Source of the DNA: Paenibacillus sp. FSL R10-2734
GTDB lineage: Bacteria; Bacillota; Bacilli; Paenibacillales; Paenibacillaceae
Length of the DNA stretch: 64,000 nt
Direction of reading: 5' to 3'
Assembly (NCBI RefSeq): GCF_037963865.1
Contig: NZ_CP150170.1
Span: forward strand, 5,146,001 to 5,210,000
Shown here: positions 8,842-18,295 of the stretch, piece by piece
Layout: the number at the start of each line of letters is the position of its first letter
Position numbering within the stretch: position 1 is the stretch's first letter
Notes under the pieces: model-generated
The model's input: the letters and a program-made list of their open reading frames with translations, nothing else
Databases searched by the model: none
What the model was told of the DNA's origin: nothing
Program-made: the position numbers and the translations under genes

Positions 8842-11800
8842 ATGTTTCTAACCAACCGTAAACTCAACTCCCAACTAAACGAGATTTCTGAATATCGTTA
8901 CCGGGATCGTATACACATTCCTTTTTTCAACTCTATGATTGACGAACAAGGTGAAATAGCTGCCGAACCACCTGTGGATGGTGAATGGTCAAAGCTAAAG
9001 GTTGGCGATACCTGGAAAGGTCGCGATTTGTATTTATGGTTAACGACAAATATTGACGTACCTGCCTCGTGGTCAGGACGCAAAGTACTAGGCCGTTTTG
9101 ATTTTGGTGAGACTGGTGCTGGAAACAACTCCGGTTTTGAATCTTTATTCTTTTACAACGGCAAACCCTATCAAGGTGTAGATTCCAATCACACTGAAGT
9201 GTTCTTGCCGAATGAAACGGTAGGTACGCAGCTTCCTCTTACTTTCCGGTTATGGTCAGGACTTGAAGGTGGCGGTCCTAAAAAAGATCAAACACATGGC
9301 ATTCGTATGGCTGAAATTTGTTGGCTGGACGAAGCAACGGATGATTTCTACTTTACCGCGCTTGCTGTAGTTGAGACGCTGAACGTACTCGATGCTAAAA
9401 CACCAGAATATACACAGCTATTGAGTGCAGTGGACCGCTCATTTCTTCTGATCGACTGGTCTCGTCCAGGTTCCGATGTCTTCTACGCTTCGATCGAGGA
9501 AGCCCGCAATTATTTACGTGATGAAATTAATAAAATGGAGAAGTCTTCGCCAGTTACAGTTACCTGTATTGGTCATACCCATATTGATGTCGCTTGGTTA
9601 TGGCAATTGAAGCATACCCGTGAGAAATGTGCGCGCTCGTTCTCAACCGTACTCCGCCTGATGGAAATGTTCCCTGACTATACTTTTTTACAGACTCAAC
9701 CACAGCTCTATGAATACATCAAGAATGATTATCCAGAAATCTACGAGAACATTCGTGAACGTGTAGCTGAAGGACGCTGGGAAGCAGGCGGTGGCATGTG
9801 GCTGGAGGCAGATTGCAACTTGACTTCAGGAGAGTCTCTTGTCCGTCAATTACTATATGGAACCCGCTTCCTACGTAACGAATTTGGTGTCGAATGTGAA
9901 TATTTATGGCTGCCAGACGTATTTGGCTACAGCTGGTCCTTGCCACAAATTCTAAAAAAATCAGGAATTAATACGTTCATGACCACAAAAATTAGCTGGA
10001 ATCAATACAACCGCATGCCACATGATACCTTCCAATGGCGCGGTATTGATGGCACTGAGGTATTAACACACTTCATTACGACACCAGAGCCATGGTCTGA
10101 AGAAGATTCTTGGTTCTACACGTATAACGGTCGTATCATTCCAAAGACTGTTAAAGGAATTTGGGATACGTATCGGGATAAAGAAGTGAATCGCAATCTA
10201 TTACTTTCTTACGGATATGGTGACGGCGGCGGCGGTGTTAACCGTGAAATGCTAGAGATGCGCCGCAGGCTCAACGATCTCCCAGGTCTACCGAAAATTG
10301 AAACAGGAACAGCGGGAGACTACTTCCGTAACCTGCAAGAGACTGTTGCCAATACAGATCGTTATGTCCATGTATGGGATGGCGAGCTTTACTTAGAGTA
10401 TCACCGTGGCACGTACACAAGCCAAGCTTACAATAAGCGGATGAACCGTAAGCTTGAACTGCAATACCGCGAAGCGGAATGGCTAAATGCTCTACAAAGT
10501 ATTGTGTCAGAAGATTGGTCGAACTATCGTCAGTCCGATTTAGACGAGGGTTGGAGAATTATTTTGCGTAACCAATTCCATGATATTATTCCGGGCTCGT
10601 CGATTCGTGAAGTGTATGAAGACAGTACGATTGAATATGCACAAGCTGAAGCCATTGGTCACTCTGTTTGGGAGCAATCTACGAAGGCACTTGTGAACGG
10701 AAGTGAAGCTGGTAAATATACCATCTGGAACAATGCTTCTTGGGAATTGACTGAGCTCGTAGAAATTACTGTAGAGCCTGGCATGGAAACAGGACATTGG
10801 ATAAGTTCAGATGGTAAACAGCTACAAGCTCAGCGTGAAGGTAACCATTGGATCGTTGAAGTATCCAACATCCCTTCACTCGGATACACAACAATCTCCT
10901 TTGTAGAAGATGTAGCTTCTGAGCCACTAAGTACTCCATTCACGCTGAATGGGTCAGGAATTTCAACGCCTCATCTCGAAATAGCGTGGAACGAACAAGG
11001 TCAACTCGCATCCATCTATGATAAACACGAACAGCGTCAAGTATTAGCTAAAGGAAGCCACGGTAACGTGTTCCAAGTGTTTGAGGATAAACCATTAGCA
11101 CATGAAGCTTGGGACATTGACATCTACTATCAGCAAAAAATGCGCGAAGTGATCGACTGCCGTAGTATTGAAGTCATAGAAAATGGTTCCTTGCGTTGTG
11201 TTGTACAATTCACGTGGAGCTATATGGATTCCACAATTAAACAGCAAATGATCTTACACGCTGGGCATCGTCGTATCGACTTCGTGACAAAGGTAGACTG
11301 GCATGAGAAAAAACAGCTAATGAAAGTAGCCTTCCCAGTTGCGATACGAGCTACCGAAGCTACCTATGATATCCAGTTTGGTAATGTTAAGCGTCCAACG
11401 CACTGGAACACTAGCTGGGATTACGCTAGATTCGAGACTGTGGGCCATCAGTGGGCAGATTTATCGGATCGTGGTTATGGCGTTAGCTTGCTGAACGACT
11501 GCAAATATGGCTACGACATCAAGGATAATGTGATGCGTTTATCCCTAATCAAATCAGCAACACACCCTGACCCTGAAGCGGATCAAGGCGAGCACACATT
11601 CACCTACTCTATCCTTCCGCACACTGGTGATTGGCTACAAGGTGACACCGTCCGTCAAGCTTGGTCCATCAATAATCCACTGCGGAGTACTAAAGGGCAA
11701 GCTGAAGTGGAAACAAAGTCCATGATTCGTCTTTCTACGAATACGGTTATGGTATCCGCCGTTAAGAAATCTGAGGATGGTCAAAAGTTAATCGTACGTG

Positions 11801-11973
11801 TTCACGACTATTCAGGAAGCCGCCAGCAGATTGATATGACCAGCGACTTGAACATTATTTCGTGGCAAGAGTGCAATCTTATGGAGCGTCCTGAGGGTGA
11901 AGTTCACACTGAACCTGTCATTACTTTTATACTTGATCCTTACGAGCTTAGAACATTTGAAATCGAAGTTTAA
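8842..11973 (+). CDS. GH38 alpha-mannosidase
   Basis: Retaining alpha-mannosidase of glycoside hydrolase family 38, 1043 aa, the long Ams1-like form with an N-terminal beta domain. The zinc-binding motif GHTHIDVAWLW starts at residue 244 (His245, His247) and the nucleophile lies in LPDVFGYSWSLPQ (Asp359). The remainder has the central helical bundle and C-terminal beta-sandwich (about 650-1043). No signal peptide, so it acts in the cytoplasm on imported oligosaccharides, complementing the GH125 enzyme. It is transcribed divergently from the sensor kinase from its own promoter and ends at a strong terminator, so it is monocistronic. Confidence 0.95.
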   Translation: MFLTNRKLNSQLNEISEYRYRDRIHIPFFNSMIDEQGEIAAEPPVDGEWSKLKVGDTWKGRDLYLWLTTNIDVPASWSGRKVLGRFDFGETGAGNNSGFESLFFYNGKPYQGVDSNHTEVFLPNETVGTQLPLTFRLWSGLEGGGPKKDQTHGIRMAEICWLDEATDDFYFTALAVVETLNVLDAKTPEYTQLLSAVDRSFLLIDWSRPGSDVFYASIEEARNYLRDEINKMEKSSPVTVTCIGHTHIDVAWLWQLKHTREKCARSFSTVLRLMEMFPDYTFLQTQPQLYEYIKNDYPEIYENIRERVAEGRWEAGGGMWLEADCNLTSGESLVRQLLYGTRFLRNEFGVECEYLWLPDVFGYSWSLPQILKKSGINTFMTTKISWNQYNRMPHDTFQWRGIDGTEVLTHFITTPEPWSEEDSWFYTYNGRIIPKTVKGIWDTYRDKEVNRNLLLSYGYGDGGGGVNREMLEMRRRLNDLPGLPKIETGTAGDYFRNLQETVANTDRYVHVWDGELYLEYHRGTYTSQAYNKRMNRKLELQYREAEWLNALQSIVSEDWSNYRQSDLDEGWRIILRNQFHDIIPGSSIREVYEDSTIEYAQAEAIGHSVWEQSTKALVNGSEAGKYTIWNNASWELTELVEITVEPGMETGHWISSDGKQLQAQREGNHWIVEVSNIPSLGYTTISFVEDVASEPLSTPFTLNGSGISTPHLEIAWNEQGQLASIYDKHEQRQVLAKGSHGNVFQVFEDKPLAHEAWDIDIYYQQKMREVIDCRSIEVIENGSLRCVVQFTWSYMDSTIKQQMILHAGHRRIDFVTKVDWHEKKQLMKVAFPVAIRATEATYDIQFGNVKRPTHWNTSWDYARFETVGHQWADLSDRGYGVSLLNDCKYGYDIKDNVMRLSLIKSATHPDPEADQGEHTFTYSILPHTGDWLQGDTVRQAWSINNPLRSTKGQAEVETKSMIRLSTNTVMVSAVKKSEDGQKLIVRVHDYSGSRQQIDMTSDLNIISWQECNLMERPEGEVHTEPVITFILDPYELRTFEIEV

Positions 11974-12010
11974 ACATTTGCAGCTAATTAAATGAAGTAA
12001 CGTACAAAAT

Positions 12011-12052
12011 CGGGGTGTCCCTGTAGCCATTAAAGGCTGCGAGGACACCCCG
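12011..12052 (+). terminator. Terminator of the GH38 gene
   Basis: Perfect 10-bp outer stem CGGGGTGTCC/GGACACCCCG extended by an imperfect inner stem, followed by TTATTTATT. Confidence 0.85.
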
Positions 12053-12148
12053 TTATTTATTCTCTCACGAGTGTTTCTTTCGCATTTATGTATACACGTT
12101 GTGCAACGAGTTAACATATCGTATACTCTGAGAAAGGGGGAGATGTAT

Positions 12149-13339
12149 ATGAGAAGAATGGGGAAAATCACGATATTCACAGGTATTGGATTATTGAGCC
12201 TTGTTTTGATCGCTATTCTTGCGATCAGCGCTTTTGTGATCAAGAGACCGGCGACCGCCACTCCCGTAATCACGGAAGTGAAGCCTTACGAGTGGAATAA
12301 AGTCAATCTGGACGGAAATGTCATTTCAAGTGATGGATCAGAGTATTTTCTCTGGAATAAAAAGGGCAAAACTAATAACTGGATCATCTTCTTTTCCGGG
12401 GGCGGGGCCAGTTGGGATGCCCAAAGCGCCGCACACCCAATCAAGCTCATGAACTTCATTAAAGGTGGAGATACAGGCAACTATTTCCCTAACATCCCCT
12501 TCTATATGCTGACATTGCTGAGAGGCATGATGGATACGGATAACCCTGTCAATCCCTTTCATGGCTGGAATGTAGTCTACCTTCCCTATTCGACGGGTGA
12601 TTTCCATATCGGTAACCGTACTGTTGATTATAAAAAAGGTGACGGCAGCACCTTTACAATGCGTTATAACGGCAGCAATAATGTGCGAAGCAGCCTCGAT
12701 TGGATCTATGCCAACGTGGATAAGCCCGACAAACTGCTGATTGCAGGTGAAAGTGCTGGTGGATTCGGGTCCGCCTTCTGGGCTCCTGAAATCGCCTCTC
12801 ATTACAAAGACTCCGAGATCTTCCAATATTCAGATAGCTCCTTCCTGAAATCAGACAAGTGGCCAAATGTTGTGAATAAGGAATGGCATGCGGACTTCGT
12901 GAAGAACTTCGGATATACCCCAGAAGCGGATATCATCGGGGCAGCTTTTAAAGCAAACGGTCATCTACTGCCTGCGGATGCGGTAATATTGCAATCCTAC
13001 TCGGTATTTGACGAGATTCTGATCCATTTTCAGAACAATATCAACGATTACAAGGGACCAAGGGATCAACGCATCATTAATGAATGGTCACAGGAAATGC
13101 GGCATTCTGTATCTTCTTTGGCTGGCACTCTACCTAATTACTATTACTATCTGACCGACCATGGGCTAAATGCTAAGACGGGTACAACTCCGCACACTTT
13201 TGCAACCAGAGAGACCTTTTTTCAGGCTGAACAAGATGGTGTGAAGCTTCTGAAATGGCTCAGTGACGCGGTCAACCGTCAGAAACCCTATTCAGTAGGC
13301 AGTAAGTTCCTCAAGACGTCGGTGCCAGCTCAGAAATAG
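12149..13339 (+). CDS. Pectin acetylesterase / Notum-like alpha/beta hydrolase, membrane-anchored
   Basis: Carboxylesterase of the pectin acetylesterase/Notum family. An N-terminal hydrophobic segment (about residues 8-30) should anchor or export it. The oxyanion region WIIFFSGGGASWD is followed by the nucleophile elbow GESAGGFGSAF with Ser202. The start at 12149 places AGAAAGGGGG about 8 nt upstream; an ATG at 12143 is too close to it, and longer ORF versions extend through the previous terminator region. Length 396 aa. A TetR regulator follows 33 nt later, probably co-transcribed. The substrate is unknown; deacetylation of pectin or another acylated molecule is a family-based guess. Confidence 0.75.
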   Translation: MRRMGKITIFTGIGLLSLVLIAILAISAFVIKRPATATPVITEVKPYEWNKVNLDGNVISSDGSEYFLWNKKGKTNNWIIFFSGGGASWDAQSAAHPIKLMNFIKGGDTGNYFPNIPFYMLTLLRGMMDTDNPVNPFHGWNVVYLPYSTGDFHIGNRTVDYKKGDGSTFTMRYNGSNNVRSSLDWIYANVDKPDKLLIAGESAGGFGSAFWAPEIASHYKDSEIFQYSDSSFLKSDKWPNVVNKEWHADFVKNFGYTPEADIIGAAFKANGHLLPADAVILQSYSVFDEILIHFQNNINDYKGPRDQRIINEWSQEMRHSVSSLAGTLPNYYYYLTDHGLNAKTGTTPHTFATRETFFQAEQDGVKLLKWLSDAVNRQKPYSVGSKFLKTSVPAQK

Positions 13340-13372
13340 CGAAGTACTCGCACAAGACAGGAGAGAAAATCA

Positions 13373-14014
13373 ATGAATTTGCGTGAAAAGCAGATGCAAA
13401 TGACGAGGGAGATCATTAAAGATACAGCGCTTAGTTTGTTCTGTGCTCAAGGTATTGAGCGCACGGATATGGCTCAGATTGCGGAACAAGCCGGTATCTC
13501 CCGGCGCACTTTGTATCATCATTATAAGGACAAAGAAGAATTAGCCGCTCAAATCTATGTCCTGAACCTGGAGCGGATGTTTGGACAGCTGCTGTTTGAT
13601 TTTGATTTTGAACAGCCGGTACATTCACTGGAGAACATTCTGGATCAATATTTGGCGCTAAGAGATCATCAGGAGTCACTAATTTATTATGATGCCATTT
13701 TTGGAGTTTACTACAGCACCCTTTCTAAGAATCCCACGGAACTGCCTGATTTTAAAAAGGCCATGGAAGGCTGGTATTCGCGGCTTATACTGCTTGAGAC
13801 AATACCACTGGCTCCGGAAGAGAAAAATAAGTGGCTGGACATTCTGCAGAAGTCCACCCACCTGTTTTTCATGTATTTACAAAAAGCGGTTATTATTACT
13901 CATCAGCGGGGCGGTGTAGTTACGGAGGAAGACCGGGCAACGGACCGACAATTCAAAGATTTCATCATGCATGGCGTACGGGTACGGCATTCCCAGGATT
14001 ACAAAACCCTTTAA
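13373..14014 (+). CDS. TetR/AcrR family transcriptional regulator
   Basis: Repressor of 213 aa with an N-terminal helix-turn-helix (about residues 25-55; MAQIAEQAGISRRTLYHHYK). RBS AGGAGAG precedes the ATG. It follows the Notum-like hydrolase gene by 33 nt and likely autoregulates that two-gene unit. Its end is only 24 nt from the convergent SbnB gene. Confidence 0.88.
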   Translation: MNLREKQMQMTREIIKDTALSLFCAQGIERTDMAQIAEQAGISRRTLYHHYKDKEELAAQIYVLNLERMFGQLLFDFDFEQPVHSLENILDQYLALRDHQESLIYYDAIFGVYYSTLSKNPTELPDFKKAMEGWYSRLILLETIPLAPEEKNKWLDILQKSTHLFFMYLQKAVIITHQRGGVVTEEDRATDRQFKDFIMHGVRVRHSQDYKTL

Positions 14015-14038
14015 TTTCACTTAAGGGGCACTGTCAGC

Positions 14039-15004
14039 TTACTCCAGCTCAGTCCCTATGCCACTTTCCCTCGCTTTATTCACATAATATACCGCTGTAG
14101 TAATATCGAAGACGGCCATACCCATAGGGCAAAAGAAGATCGGATCATCTTCGACGAATTCAGCTAGGCTGTCTCGCAGGACAACATCGGTAATCATTCG
14201 CGTGTCAGCGCGTGTTAGCCCCTGTTCCAAATGAAGCTGTTCGATATCAGTATTCTCACGGCACACTTCATCCCAATCGTCGACGATTATGGCTTTTACC
14301 GAAGCTAACGCCTCCGGTTTATAATCACGCAGTGAAACATTCAACAGAAGACTCCCTTTTTCAGGAGGAAGATCGATATACCGATGTTCTGATACGGTAC
14401 AGGTGATGAAGATATTAGATTGCTGATAAACGTCCGCCCAAGTCTCTGCCACTTCCATCCTGTCCCTATAAAGAGCTGAGAATCCTGACAAATCTACTTC
14501 CTTGATATCGTAAATACGGATACGTTCGATTCGTTCTCCGTACAGAGCCGTAACCATTTGAGCATGATACTGTCCAATCGGTCCCCAGCCAATAATACCG
14601 AGATGAATCTTTTCCAGCGAACGCGCCTGCATAAAGTAACGGATCATCAGTCCGCTGATGGAAGCAGTCCTTACGATGCTGGGTAGCGGAGAGTTCAGGA
14701 CGGCTGAAGGTTGGCCTGTACTGGGATCATTCAATACAATGATGCTGTGCGCGCGGGGAAGACCGACCTGTGTATTATCCGGAAAGCTGGAAATCCACTT
14801 CAGCCCTACTGCATTCACGTTTCCACCTACGTAAGCGGGCATTGCAATGATCCGGTTATGAGGATTCTTATACCTTAGATAAGGCTTTACCGGCTGCGCG
14901 TAATCGCCTGAATCGATGATACTCACTGCAGTTTCAATAGACTCCACAAGGATAGACCAATCAAGCCCTACTGCCCGTATATCCCTGTCATTCAAGTACA
15001 GCAT
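14039..15004 (-). CDS. sbnB: SbnB-like N-(2-amino-2-carboxyethyl)-L-glutamate dehydrogenase
   Basis: Member of the ornithine cyclodeaminase/mu-crystallin family, closest in pattern to SbnB, which oxidatively cleaves N-(1-amino-1-carboxyl-2-ethyl)-glutamate with NAD to give L-2,3-diaminopropionate and 2-oxoglutarate. Visible: the N-terminal MLYLNDRDIRAVGLDW, a mid-protein Arg-rich substrate loop, and the Rossmann motif LGIIGWGPIGQYHAQMV near residues 135-152. Its length of 321 aa is normal. It starts 29 nt after the SbnA-fusion gene with a GAGGAAG RBS, so the two form an operon and define a diaminopropionate route. Confidence 0.85.
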   Translation of the reverse strand: MLYLNDRDIRAVGLDWSILVESIETAVSIIDSGDYAQPVKPYLRYKNPHNRIIAMPAYVGGNVNAVGLKWISSFPDNTQVGLPRAHSIIVLNDPSTGQPSAVLNSPLPSIVRTASISGLMIRYFMQARSLEKIHLGIIGWGPIGQYHAQMVTALYGERIERIRIYDIKEVDLSGFSALYRDRMEVAETWADVYQQSNIFITCTVSEHRYIDLPPEKGSLLLNVSLRDYKPEALASVKAIIVDDWDEVCRENTDIEQLHLEQGLTRADTRMITDVVLRDSLAEFVEDDPIFFCPMGMAVFDITTAVYYVNKARESGIGTELE

Positions 15005-15033
15005 ACCGTCACTTCCTCGTGAAACATATTTTC

Positions 15034-17244
15034 TTATATCTCAGAGGCATCGCTGCCTGCAGCCACAAACTCCTGTCCGAACTGGCTCTGAGTCCATGAG
15101 TCAGAGTATACGGTATCGAGGTAGCGTTCCCCTTTATCATGCAGAATGACCGCGCAGACAGATCCCGGAGTCAATTCTTGCTCCATCTGCTTAACGGCTG
15201 CAATGATCCCACCGGAAGATGCGCCGGCCAGAATGGATTCGTTCTGCGCCAGTATCCGGCAGCCTTTTACGATATCTAAGTCCGAGACATGTACGATACG
15301 ATCGATTAGATCTGATCTGCAGAAGGGTGGCACGATGCCGGCACCCAGTCCTGGGAATCGCCGAATGCCTTTATTTCCGCCAAAAATGGCGCTTCCCTCT
15401 GCGTCAACCGCCACAATCTTGGTTTGAAGTCCGTGATCTCTTGCGTATTCCGCGAGACCCCGAATGGTGCCGCATGTACTAACGCTGCAAAACAAATAAT
15501 CCACTCGGCCAAGTGCAGTCATGATTTCTTTCATTGTCGTATGGTAGTGGGCTAGATAATTATTTGCGTTCGCATACTGATTCGGCCAGTAGCTGCCCGG
15601 TATTTCCGCCAATAACTGCTGTACACGTTTCAGTCTAGCAGGAAGAAACTCCCCTGTTTCGGGATCTGGAAGGGCGACATAATCGATTGTTGCATCCAAT
15701 GCCTTCAGGATTTGCAGATTTGTTTCCGTTGTTCTAGGGTCGATAACGCTAATAAAACGCATCCCTAAATACTTACAAATCATTGCCAAGCTGATCGCCA
15801 TATTTCCAGAGCTCGATTCAATGACGGTAGTTCCCGGACCTATTATGCCTTCCTTCCAAGCCTCATGGATCATCCGCAGGGCGGGACGGTCCTTCGCGCT
15901 TCCTCCAGGGTTCAGCAGCTCCATCTTCGCGTAGACCTCAATCTCACTTTTGTGGAACAGGCTCTTCAGCTTAATTAAGGGTGTATTTCCGATGGTCGAC
16001 AAAATGCCGTCATTGAAGGCCACCTCTACCCGATCTTTGTCATTATGATAATAAAGCTTCTTGTTCTTAACCTTTCCACTATCCATCGGCTCGTCTTTGG
16101 CTACTATAATAACTTCAATGTCATCTAGCAGATGGTTTCGAATCATCATGCCGATTTCTGGAATGCACTCCCTAATTTCCTCCCTGATCGCCGGAACAAT
16201 GGCCTTATCCGCCGACTTACTTTTGATATAAACGGTCAGCGCATTGTTTCTTACTTTGACCCGGATGATCGCATCTTCTATATGACGGTATATAACCTGC
16301 TCGATATCGTACAGACTGATTTTCTCCCCGTGCTTCAATTCCCGGCCCACTCGTTTGACTATGGAGCTAAAGCTCTGCTTTTCTACACCGCCGATCATCA
16401 CCGGCCTGAAGTCCCTTACAACATCATAGGTAACGAAACGAATAGCTGGCAGCAACTTGCGGACAGTTGAGGTAAGAACAAGCACACTTTCGTCTTCCCC
16501 CAGAGGTCTCAAGTCCTCACCTATCTCCTGCGTCCTGACTCCTTCAGCAAACACTCCATCGACAAGAATATACCTCCGAAGATCATGAGAGTAATAAGCA
16601 ATTGTGCCGATTTCAATGGAGCCATACGTGTCAATAATATCGCGCGGTTCAAGACCGAACAGACGAGCCATACTCCGCTGCCACTCCAGTGAAGCGATTT
16701 CCCCGACCAGAATGATCTTGCGGATTCCGAATGCGCGCGGATTTCCGGTAGCCTGTACGATATGATCAAGGATGGAGGGCATTGTGTATAGCAGGTCAGG
16801 CTTAAACGCTTGAAGCTGCTCAATATGCTGTTCGATCGGCAATTCAAAGGGGATTGAACGATTTTCCAATCCTAACTGTTCAAAAATGGACAGCGCCGTA
16901 TTCGCTGCATGCCCAGTACCCATATCCGCCAAAGCTTTAGTGCATCCACTGCCGACGATAAGCTCACCGAACAGTTTTGTTTTAATATCCAAGTAGTGCT
17001 TTTCGTCTTCCTCAGAGTAAAGTATGGCTTTTCGACGTCCCGAGCTTGTACCCGATGTCCTGTACACGGCCAGAGAAGGATCCATGGACTCAGTATAATA
17101 ATGGGTTTCAAGAATTTCCGACGTCATAAGAGGAAGGTCCTGTATGCTATAATTCGTTTTTTCAGCGCCAATTAGCGCCTTGTACCAAGGAAATACTTCG
17201 ATTACTTCAAGCACCTTACCCTGTAATTTGTCGAGCAGCATCAT
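15034..17244 (-). CDS. Fusion: PaaK-like adenylate-forming domain + SbnA-type diaminopropionate synthase
   Basis: A 736-aa two-domain enzyme. Residues about 1-405 form a PaaK/CapK-like adenylating domain, with the phosphate loop YRTSGTSSGRRKAIL, the A5-like TYGSIEIG, the hinge region RVGRELKHGEKISLYDIE and a C-terminal SGKVKNKK. Residues about 410-736 form a cysteine-synthase-fold PLP enzyme like SbnA, with GNTPLIKL, the PLP lysine in NPGGSAKDRP, and SSSGNMAISLAM. SbnA joins O-phosphoserine and glutamate; SbnB (next gene) completes 2,3-diaminopropionate. I chose the ATG at 17244 because AGGAGG lies 5 nt upstream; an open frame continuing 207 codons upstream overlaps the divergent gene and is not coding. 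The acid activated by the N-terminal domain is unknown. No NRPS or siderophore gene is nearby. Confidence 0.82.
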   Translation of the reverse strand: MMLLDKLQGKVLEVIEVFPWYKALIGAEKTNYSIQDLPLMTSEILETHYYTESMDPSLAVYRTSGTSSGRRKAILYSEEDEKHYLDIKTKLFGELIVGSGCTKALADMGTGHAANTALSIFEQLGLENRSIPFELPIEQHIEQLQAFKPDLLYTMPSILDHIVQATGNPRAFGIRKIILVGEIASLEWQRSMARLFGLEPRDIIDTYGSIEIGTIAYYSHDLRRYILVDGVFAEGVRTQEIGEDLRPLGEDESVLVLTSTVRKLLPAIRFVTYDVVRDFRPVMIGGVEKQSFSSIVKRVGRELKHGEKISLYDIEQVIYRHIEDAIIRVKVRNNALTVYIKSKSADKAIVPAIREEIRECIPEIGMMIRNHLLDDIEVIIVAKDEPMDSGKVKNKKLYYHNDKDRVEVAFNDGILSTIGNTPLIKLKSLFHKSEIEVYAKMELLNPGGSAKDRPALRMIHEAWKEGIIGPGTTVIESSSGNMAISLAMICKYLGMRFISVIDPRTTETNLQILKALDATIDYVALPDPETGEFLPARLKRVQQLLAEIPGSYWPNQYANANNYLAHYHTTMKEIMTALGRVDYLFCSVSTCGTIRGLAEYARDHGLQTKIVAVDAEGSAIFGGNKGIRRFPGLGAGIVPPFCRSDLIDRIVHVSDLDIVKGCRILAQNESILAGASSGGIIAAVKQMEQELTPGSVCAVILHDKGERYLDTVYSDSWTQSQFGQEFVAAGSDASEI

Positions 17245-17406
17245 TGCCGCCTCCTGTTGGCCGCATGCTGCAGCCCAATTAGATAAAAACCTACAATAAT
17301 CATATGTAAAGTTCTTTTGGTGTGTTCTACTATTCTGTCGTTGCCCAATCAAAAGCTGAGCCATTTTCGTAATATAGCCTATAGATAATTGAGACGGAGG
17401 GACAAA

Positions 17407-18195
17407 ATGAAGGAGCCTATAAGGCGTGTATCCAATAAGCTGACGAAAACAAGGGTACTGGTTAGGAGCGCAGAGATAAAGAAACATGTCCCGGTTACGA
17501 GAAAAATGGATAAGAACACACTCTATAACATGCTGAAAAAGCATAAGATGGTGTACATTAAGCCATGCTGCGGATCCTTGGGACAGGGTGTGATGCGGGT
17601 TGAACAGACAAGCGCACAATACAGCTATCAATCCGGTACGCACGTACACAAATTTTCTGATTATGACACGGCTTATCGAGCAATCTTTCGAGAGACCCAG
17701 GGAAAGTCCTATTTGGTACAGAAAGGGATCAGGCTTTTGGTTTACGATGGCCGACCTTTGGATATCCGGGTAATGGTGCAAAGAAATCCTAAGGGTGGAT
17801 GGGAAGCTACGGGGTTTGCAGGACGAGTGGCTCATCCTAGAAAAGTAGTTACAAACGGGAGCCAAGGGGGAACTATTTTTCCGGTAGATGTATTATTGGA
17901 AGCCTACACAAGTGCAGAAAATTGTAACACATTAATCCAGACCATGAAACAAATTGGAGTGAAGTCCGCCAAGCAGCTAAGCACTGCCTATCCAGGTCTC
18001 CAGGAAATCGGTGTGGATATTGCCTTGGACCGTCGTCTTAAACCATGGATTTTAGAAGTGAATACGGCTCCGGATCCGTGCCCATTTACTAAGCTAAAAG
18101 ACACCCGTATGATTGACCGAATCGTCAAATATGCAAAAGCATATGGTCGCACATACAATCTTAAGTGCATGAAGTCAAAACAGGGTTTGGTGTAA
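17407..18195 (+). CDS. YheC/YheD-family ATP-grasp protein
   Basis: Protein of 262 aa of the YheC/YheD (spore-coat associated) family with an ATP-grasp fold. YIKPCCGSLGQGVMRV is the glycine-rich ATP-binding segment, DIRVMVQRNPKGGWEATG and GVDIALDRRLKPWILEVNTAPDP the metal and ATP site. Start chosen at ATG 17407 behind GGAGGG; a TTG 18 nt upstream lies inside that Shine-Dalgarno. Divergent from the SbnA-fusion operon with about 160 nt between starts. The substrate is unknown; the link with diaminopropionate metabolism is positional only. Confidence 0.8.
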   Translation: MKEPIRRVSNKLTKTRVLVRSAEIKKHVPVTRKMDKNTLYNMLKKHKMVYIKPCCGSLGQGVMRVEQTSAQYSYQSGTHVHKFSDYDTAYRAIFRETQGKSYLVQKGIRLLVYDGRPLDIRVMVQRNPKGGWEATGFAGRVAHPRKVVTNGSQGGTIFPVDVLLEAYTSAENCNTLIQTMKQIGVKSAKQLSTAYPGLQEIGVDIALDRRLKPWILEVNTAPDPCPFTKLKDTRMIDRIVKYAKAYGRTYNLKCMKSKQGLV

Positions 18196-18226
18196 AGCGA
18201 CATCCAGAATAAATAAATCAATATGA

Positions 18227-18266
18227 AAAGGCGAACTGTGGATTTACAAATCTACAGCTCGCCTTT
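18227..18266. terminator. Bidirectional terminator
   Basis: Arms AAAGGCGAACTGTGGATTT and AAATCTACAGCTCGCCTTT pair with two mismatches between convergent genes (YheC/D-like and cardiolipin synthase). Confidence 0.7.
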
Positions 18267-18295
18267 GGTCTGGAGTATATGGTTTGGTTGGGACT

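Noticed and set aside
11812..12273. 153-aa minus-strand frame across the GH38 end
   Set aside because: Shadow of the GH38 gene and the next gene; it crosses the strong terminator and has no RBS.
17245..17865. N-terminal 207-codon extension of the SbnA-fusion frame
   Set aside because: Overlaps the divergent YheC/D gene and its promoter and precedes the clear AGGAGG-ATG start.
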